64,000 nt of DNA, from assembly GCF_000020525.1 (NCBI RefSeq), contig NC_011026.1, forward strand, positions 310,001-374,000. Direction: 5' to 3'. The notes under the pieces are model-generated. The model was not told the origin of the DNA and ran no database searches. It saw nothing but the letters and a program-made list of their open reading frames with translations. Source of the stretch: Chloroherpeton thalassium ATCC 35110. Lineage in GTDB: Bacteria > Bacteroidota > Chlorobiia > Chlorobiales > Chloroherpetonaceae. Shown one piece after another: positions 61,401 through 64,000 of the stretch; position 1 is the first letter of the stretch, and each line of letters starts with the position of its first letter. A program made the position numbers and the translations under genes.

Positions 61401-62143
61401 TTATCACCGAAAATGCGATTCAGGCGAAAGGTGTGGTCGGGATATTTCCGGCAAATAGCGTCGGCGATGACATTGAAGTTTATGCCGATGAAAATCGGAG
61501 CGAAACTTGCACTGTCTTGCATACGCTTCGCCAGCAAAACGAAAAATCCAGCGGGCAGTCGAACATCGCACTTGCCGATTTCGTCGCGCCGAAGGAAAGC
61601 GGATTGAAGGATTATGTCGGCGGATTTGCTGTAACAGCAGGGCTTGGCATAGAGAAGTTGATGAAAGAATTCGCAGCAGCGCACGACGATTATCATCGCA
61701 TCATGACGCAGGCGCTCGCCGACCGTTTGGCGGAAGCATTCGCTGAAATGCTGCACGAAAAAGTTCGCCGCGAACTTTGGGGCTATGCAACAAGCGAGTC
61801 TCTCTCGAGCGACGAGCTTATCCACGAAAAATATCAAGGCATTCGTCCGGCACCGGGCTATCCAGCCTCGCCAGATCACAGCGAAAAGCCGATTCTTTTC
61901 AAACTGCTCGGCGCGGAAGAAGCAACAGGCATTTCGCTAACCGAAACTTGCGCGATGTCGCCGGCGGCGTCCGTCAGCGGTCTTTACTTCGCGCATCCGA
62001 AAGCTTCGTATTTCAGCGTCGGCAAAATCGGAAAAGACCAAGCCGAAGATTACGCCGCTCGCAAAGGCATGAAAATGGAAGAAGTTGAAAAATGGCTTTC
62101 CACCGCGCTCAATTACGAGCCGAATGTTGAGACGGTTGGATAG
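58442..62143 (+). CDS. metH: Cobalamin-dependent methionine synthase MetH
   Basis: A 1233-residue full-length enzyme with four modules in the usual order. Homocysteine domain with zinc cysteines C245, C308 and C309 ([14 protein letters not shown]); pterin-binding domain ([43 protein letters not shown]); cobalamin domain with the lower-ligand motif D756-x-H758-D-x-G ([15 protein letters not shown]) and [11 protein letters not shown]; AdoMet-activation domain with [12 protein letters not shown] and [20 protein letters not shown]. It remethylates homocysteine using methyl-tetrahydrofolate. No separate activator is needed. Confidence 0.97.
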   Translation: MQRDIIKLLQERILVLDGAMGTLIQRHKLTEEDFRGERFKDHSHSLKGNNDILVITQPEIIKDIHRQFLEAGSDIIETNTFSSTPISLADYEVQDLTYELNLTATKLAREVADEMTAKTPDKPRFVAGSIGPTNKTLSLSPDVNNPGYRAITFQNVVDAYTEQLKGLLDGGVDILLVETVFDTLNCKAALFAIHEFFNKTQRRVPVMVSGTVVDASGRTLSGQTTEAFWISISHMPDLMSVGLNCALGAKQMRPFVEAMSNVAQTYTSVYPNAGLPNEFGEYDDSPEYMAAQIEDFAKSGFVNIVGGCCGTTPAHIKAIAETVKTLPPRKRPEPHHILQLSGLEPLAVDKTTGFINIGERTNVTGSRKFARLIKEGNYDAALSIARQQVESGAQVIDVNVDEGMLDSEKVMAEFLNLIASEPEIARVPIMIDSSKWSVIEAGLRCTQGKCIVNSISLKEGEAIFKERAEKILEYGAAAVVMAFDEKGQADSYERRVEICSRAYKILTEEVGFPPEDIIFDPNVLTVATGIEEHNNYAVDFINSVRWIKQNLPHAKISGGISNISFSFRGNEPVREAMHAAFLYHAIREGLDMGIVNAGQLAIYEDIDKDLLERVEDVLLNRREDATERLVDFAETIKSDGSKSEAKKAEWRNLPVEERLKHALIKGIVEHIDEDTEEARQKYPRPLHVIEGPLMDGMNTIGDLFAEGKMFLPQVVKSARVMKKSVAYLIPFIEEEKAQCEDSKPAAKVLLATVKGDVHDIGKNIVGVVLACNNFQVVDIGVMMPCEKIMEAIEKEKPDVVGLSGLITPSLDEMAHVAKEMQRAGMNIPLLIGGATTSKVHTAVKLAPHYSAPVLHVLDASRSVPVVNNLVSDEQKSDYIAKHFAEQAQMREDHEKRNAKRKFVSLEAARENALKIDWSESEVFAPKQAGITKFENVSLAELRKYIDWTPFFLTWELHGKYPNIFEHEKFGEEAKKVFDDANALLDKIITENAIQAKGVVGIFPANSVGDDIEVYADENRSETCTVLHTLRQQNEKSSGQSNIALADFVAPKESGLKDYVGGFAVTAGLGIEKLMKEFAAAHDDYHRIMTQALADRLAEAFAEMLHEKVRRELWGYATSESLSSDELIHEKYQGIRPAPGYPASPDHSEKPILFKLLGAEEATGISLTETCAMSPAASVSGLYFAHPKASYFSVGKIGKDQAEDYAARKGMKMEEVEKWLSTALNYEPNVETVG

Positions 62144-62162
62144 ACTGTCATAAAAAACTGAG

Positions 62163-62189
62163 GAATCCATTCAAAACACGGATGGATTC
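62163..62189. terminator. Hairpin after metH, repeat-derived
   Basis: GAATCCAT (62163-62170) pairs with ATGGATTC (62182-62189). The following TTCGGCTTTCT is only weakly T-rich. GGATTCTTCGG is the core of the dispersed repeat family seen in the prophage, so this may be a repeat remnant used as a terminator. Confidence 0.5.
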
Positions 62190-62276
62190 TTCGGCTTTCT
62201 AAACCAATTTTGAGTCATGAAAAAATATCCTCATTTGGCTTAAAAGACGCAGTTTACCCCATAAAGAAATTATAAA

Positions 62277-62774
62277 ATGCAAGAGAGATACTGGAATCTG
62301 TTTTGTCATCTAAAAATAAACTCGCTCTACACTTACTATTACCATATTGAAACTGAAAGAATAGACCGTTATCTGCGAATTTTTTTGGCAATCACTTCAA
62401 GCGCAAGTATTGCTGCATGGACGATATGGAAGGAGATTTCATACATTTGGGGCGGGATTATTGCATTTTCTCAATTACTCAATGCAGTGAAAGACTATTT
62501 GCCTTATCAAAATCGTATGAGAAAGTTAAGCGCTTTTAGCTCCGATTTGAATACATTATTGCTTTTGTGCGAAAGAAAATGGTATGATGAGGCATCGGGA
62601 GATATGACGGAAAGTGAAATCCACCAAGCATTTATGGATTTGAAGGAGAATCTTAAAAAGATAGACGAAAAGTATTTTAGCGAAAGCCCGTTACCGAGAA
62701 ATAATAAAATTTTTGAAAAAGCAGAATTGGAAGCAGCCACTTATTTTAAAACATTTTACAATTCACCGTTATGA
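62277..62774 (+). CDS. Two-transmembrane SLATT-like protein, candidate effector
   Basis: A 165-residue protein. After a soluble N-terminal segment (HLKINSLYTYYYHIETERIDRYLR), two close membrane helices (IFLAITSSASIAAWTIW and YIWGGIIAFSQLLNAV, about 34-70) are followed by a helical cytoplasmic tail (FSSDLNTLLLLCERKWYDEA ... MDLKENLKKIDEKYF). This layout, and the LNAVKDYLPYQNRMRKL helix, are like the SLATT family, whose members act as membrane effectors in several defence systems. Assignment is by pattern only. It is AT-rich compared with metH and overlaps a second small gene by 4 bases. Confidence 0.7.
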   Translation: MQERYWNLFCHLKINSLYTYYYHIETERIDRYLRIFLAITSSASIAAWTIWKEISYIWGGIIAFSQLLNAVKDYLPYQNRMRKLSAFSSDLNTLLLLCERKWYDEASGDMTESEIHQAFMDLKENLKKIDEKYFSESPLPRNNKIFEKAELEAATYFKTFYNSPL

Positions 62775-62938
62775 ACGAAGCCGAAAAAAATAAAATAAAA
62801 GAGCGCAAAAAAGATTATGCCACTTTTGAACGAGGAACTTTACCCATATCCAAAATGAAGATTCCGATGCCGCCTGTAAAAGCACCGAAAAAAGAAATAA
62901 CGGTAAAAGCCGAAGATAAAAATCAGGCCAGCGATTGA
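62771..62938 (+). CDS. Small basic protein coupled to the SLATT-like gene, unknown
   Basis: A 55-residue protein (MNEAEKNKIKERKKDYATFE ... ) starting inside the stop of the preceding gene (ATGA overlap), so translation is coupled. It is highly charged, with a Lys/Glu-rich helix, then a Pro/Lys-rich stretch (MKIPMPPVKAPKKE). No family recognised. Its coupling to a two-TM partner suggests a joint function, such as regulator or immunity partner; this is inference. Confidence 0.7.
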   Translation: MNEAEKNKIKERKKDYATFERGTLPISKMKIPMPPVKAPKKEITVKAEDKNQASD

Positions 62939-63004
62939 TTGCTTTTTTGCGGTTTGCACTTAGCTATAAGCTGCCTTTTATTTTCTCCGCGAGATTGTAA
63001 ACTC

Positions 63005-63030
63005 AAAAAGGGCTTCAAAAAGCCCTTTTT
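63005..63030. terminator. Shared bidirectional terminator
   Basis: AAAAAGGGCT (63005-63014) and AGCCCTTTTT (63021-63030) form a symmetric stem with A and T runs, between the two-gene cassette (plus) and a minus-strand gene. Confidence 0.93.
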
Positions 63031-63056
63031 AACTTATGCGATAATGAATTGGCATC

Positions 63057-63380
63057 TCAGTTTGTCACCAGTTCCGTTTTAACAAGCTTTGCTTCTTGCT
63101 TTGCTTTCTCAATTGAATTGGCATCGCTTTTCGATACAGGCTCAAACTCGTAGATATTTATTTCATAGTAGTTATCCATCGAATTCCACGACTTGAACGA
63201 AATGCACTTGCCTTGCGAAAAATACCACCAGCTTTCAGAATTTTGTTCCCCGACTGTCTGCAACACAACTTCTTCGGCTTTTCCATACTTGCTTGAAATG
63301 TCTTTTTTGGCATCGCTCAGATCTGCATTCATGGTGAAGAATGTCAATAACAATCCGGCGGCGAGAGTAACGAATTTCAT
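63057..63380 (-). CDS. Small secreted protein, unknown
   Basis: A 107-residue protein with a Sec signal peptide (FVTLAAGLLLTFFTMNA), then a charged region with SWWYFSQGKCISFKSWNSMDNYYEINIYEFEP. The SQGKCISF segment has the only cysteine. No family recognised. Probably periplasmic. Confidence 0.7.
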   Translation of the reverse strand: MKFVTLAAGLLLTFFTMNADLSDAKKDISSKYGKAEEVVLQTVGEQNSESWWYFSQGKCISFKSWNSMDNYYEINIYEFEPVSKSDANSIEKAKQEAKLVKTELVTN

Positions 63381-63484
63381 ATTTGACCAATATTAAATTA
63401 TTGTAAGATTTTAGAAATATAACTTGTCTTTATACGGGTTCTCGAACAAAAGTTGTGTGCGCTAAAGCATAATCATTACTAAAA

Positions 63485-63979
63485 TTATATCAGGTGACTT
63501 TTTAGCGTTTCATGGAAAAACTCATAGGGAATGGGCGTTAGGTTCGAGTAGGAAAAGTTTTTGTGCGCCGCCTCCCACTTCAGCGGGCAAATGTGCGGGG
63601 TCGGCGGCAACTTCGGATTTTGTGGGTTGATAAACACCGCAAGCTCCAATTTTTCCGGCAAAATTTCATGCTTCTGGCACAAGGTCAATAGCAACGCGCT
63701 TTTATCTTTTCCTTTTCCCTTTTCTGCATCATATTCCAACCAAACAATTAAGCTTCCCACTGCTTTATATTTCACGCCGTCAAATTCCTCCGGCTCAGTT
63801 AAAAACAACATGCTCACCACCATCGCGTTGATTTCTTTGGCAAACTCCGGTGGTAGTTCAAGCTCAAAATCGCAAGCGCTGCAATTAATCTTTTTGCCCG
63901 GCTTAATGTCTTTGACATCAAGCGTAAGCTGACCTGCGCATGAAGGACAGCGAAACGTGAAATTTTTCGGTATGTGCAT
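63485..63979 (-). CDS. Zinc-ribbon-containing protein, unknown
   Basis: A 164-residue protein with an N-terminal zinc ribbon: CPSCAG (residues 11-14 region) and CSACDF about 20 residues later, CxxC ... CxxC, as in rubredoxin-like knuckles. The rest is globular (KYKAVGSLIVWLEYDAEKGKGKDKSALL, KWEAAHKNFSYSNLTPIPYEFF) with no recognised domain. Near the window edge; stands alone. Confidence 0.7.
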   Translation of the reverse strand: MHIPKNFTFRCPSCAGQLTLDVKDIKPGKKINCSACDFELELPPEFAKEINAMVVSMLFLTEPEEFDGVKYKAVGSLIVWLEYDAEKGKGKDKSALLLTLCQKHEILPEKLELAVFINPQNPKLPPTPHICPLKWEAAHKNFSYSNLTPIPYEFFHETLKSHLI

Positions 63980-64000
63980 GACTCATATTCTTAGCGTTAA

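Noticed and set aside
60665-61879. 404-codon minus-strand frame opposite metH
   Set aside because: Antisense shadow; metH has all family motifs on the other strand.
1-64000. tRNA or rRNA genes
   Set aside because: No conserved TPsiC-arm pattern with a cloverleaf context and no rRNA core sequence was noticed; a covariance search would settle it.

Overview
The window comes from a green sulfur bacterium (phylum Chlorobiota), most likely a gliding, Chloroherpeton-like member. The diagnostic gene is csmA (chlorosome baseplate protein) at 18911-19156, with csmC just upstream in the transcription direction and two ArsA-type ATPases around them. A SprE/PorW-like lipoprotein and a GldA plus GldF-GldG ABC transporter fit a gliding relative of the Bacteroidota. 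The genus is an inference; the phylum call rests on CsmA/CsmC. No tRNA, rRNA or CRISPR array was recognised.

Bases 1 to about 16,000 are one side of a Mu-like transposable prophage, visibly richer in GC than the DNA that follows. Read from its repressor end on the minus strand it carries: S24-type repressor (divergent, plus strand), palindromic operators, a small unknown gene, MuA-type DDE transposase, MuB-type ATPase, early unknown genes, GemA, Mor, an orphan RHH antitoxin-like gene, M15 endolysin, holin, Gp37, tail fibre, sheath, tube, tail chaperone, baseplate J, tail protein I and a truncated tape measure gene. No head, portal or terminase gene is seen. J and I precede the tape measure gene, which differs from Mu. 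The early and tail regions are interrupted by host-type intergenic repeats: 119-bp tandem units, 25-bp tandem units, and 84-89-bp units. Two ~125-bp near-identical inverted copies of the last family bracket the MuB gene.

16.1-21.4 kb is the chlorosome cluster (minus strand, AT-rich): arsA-like 2, csmC, a short CsmC/D-like gene, csmA, a PH-like-domain protein with a low-complexity middle, and arsA-like 1, ending at a terminator. 21.9-26.7 kb (plus strand) is a tight run of MltD-like transglycosylase, a tiny bridging ORF, the SprE-like TPR lipoprotein and PyrK. 26.8-29.6 kb holds two glycosyltransferases (GT4, GT9) and an unknown gene.

29.7-43.9 kb is core genome: an outer-membrane barrel candidate, ClpC, RicT (PSP1), SRPBCC protein, YifB/ComM, an acetyl-CoA hydrolase/transferase, a lipoprotein, a DUF4412-like protein, a ferredoxin, a DUF5683-like protein and a DEAD-box RNA helicase. 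43.9-49.5 kb is an outer-membrane assembly group: three SurA/PpiC-type chaperones and an MlaF-type ATPase without its permease. 49.6-56.1 kb has DAHP synthase with a possible leader, then GldA, a GldF-GldG fusion and a DUF4340 protein. 56.4-64.0 kb has a hotdog thioesterase, an MDR oxidoreductase, full-length cobalamin-dependent methionine synthase, an AT-rich two-gene cassette (two-TM SLATT-like protein plus a 55-residue basic protein), and two small unknown genes. Many genes end in clear Rho-independent terminators, often shared by convergent neighbours.
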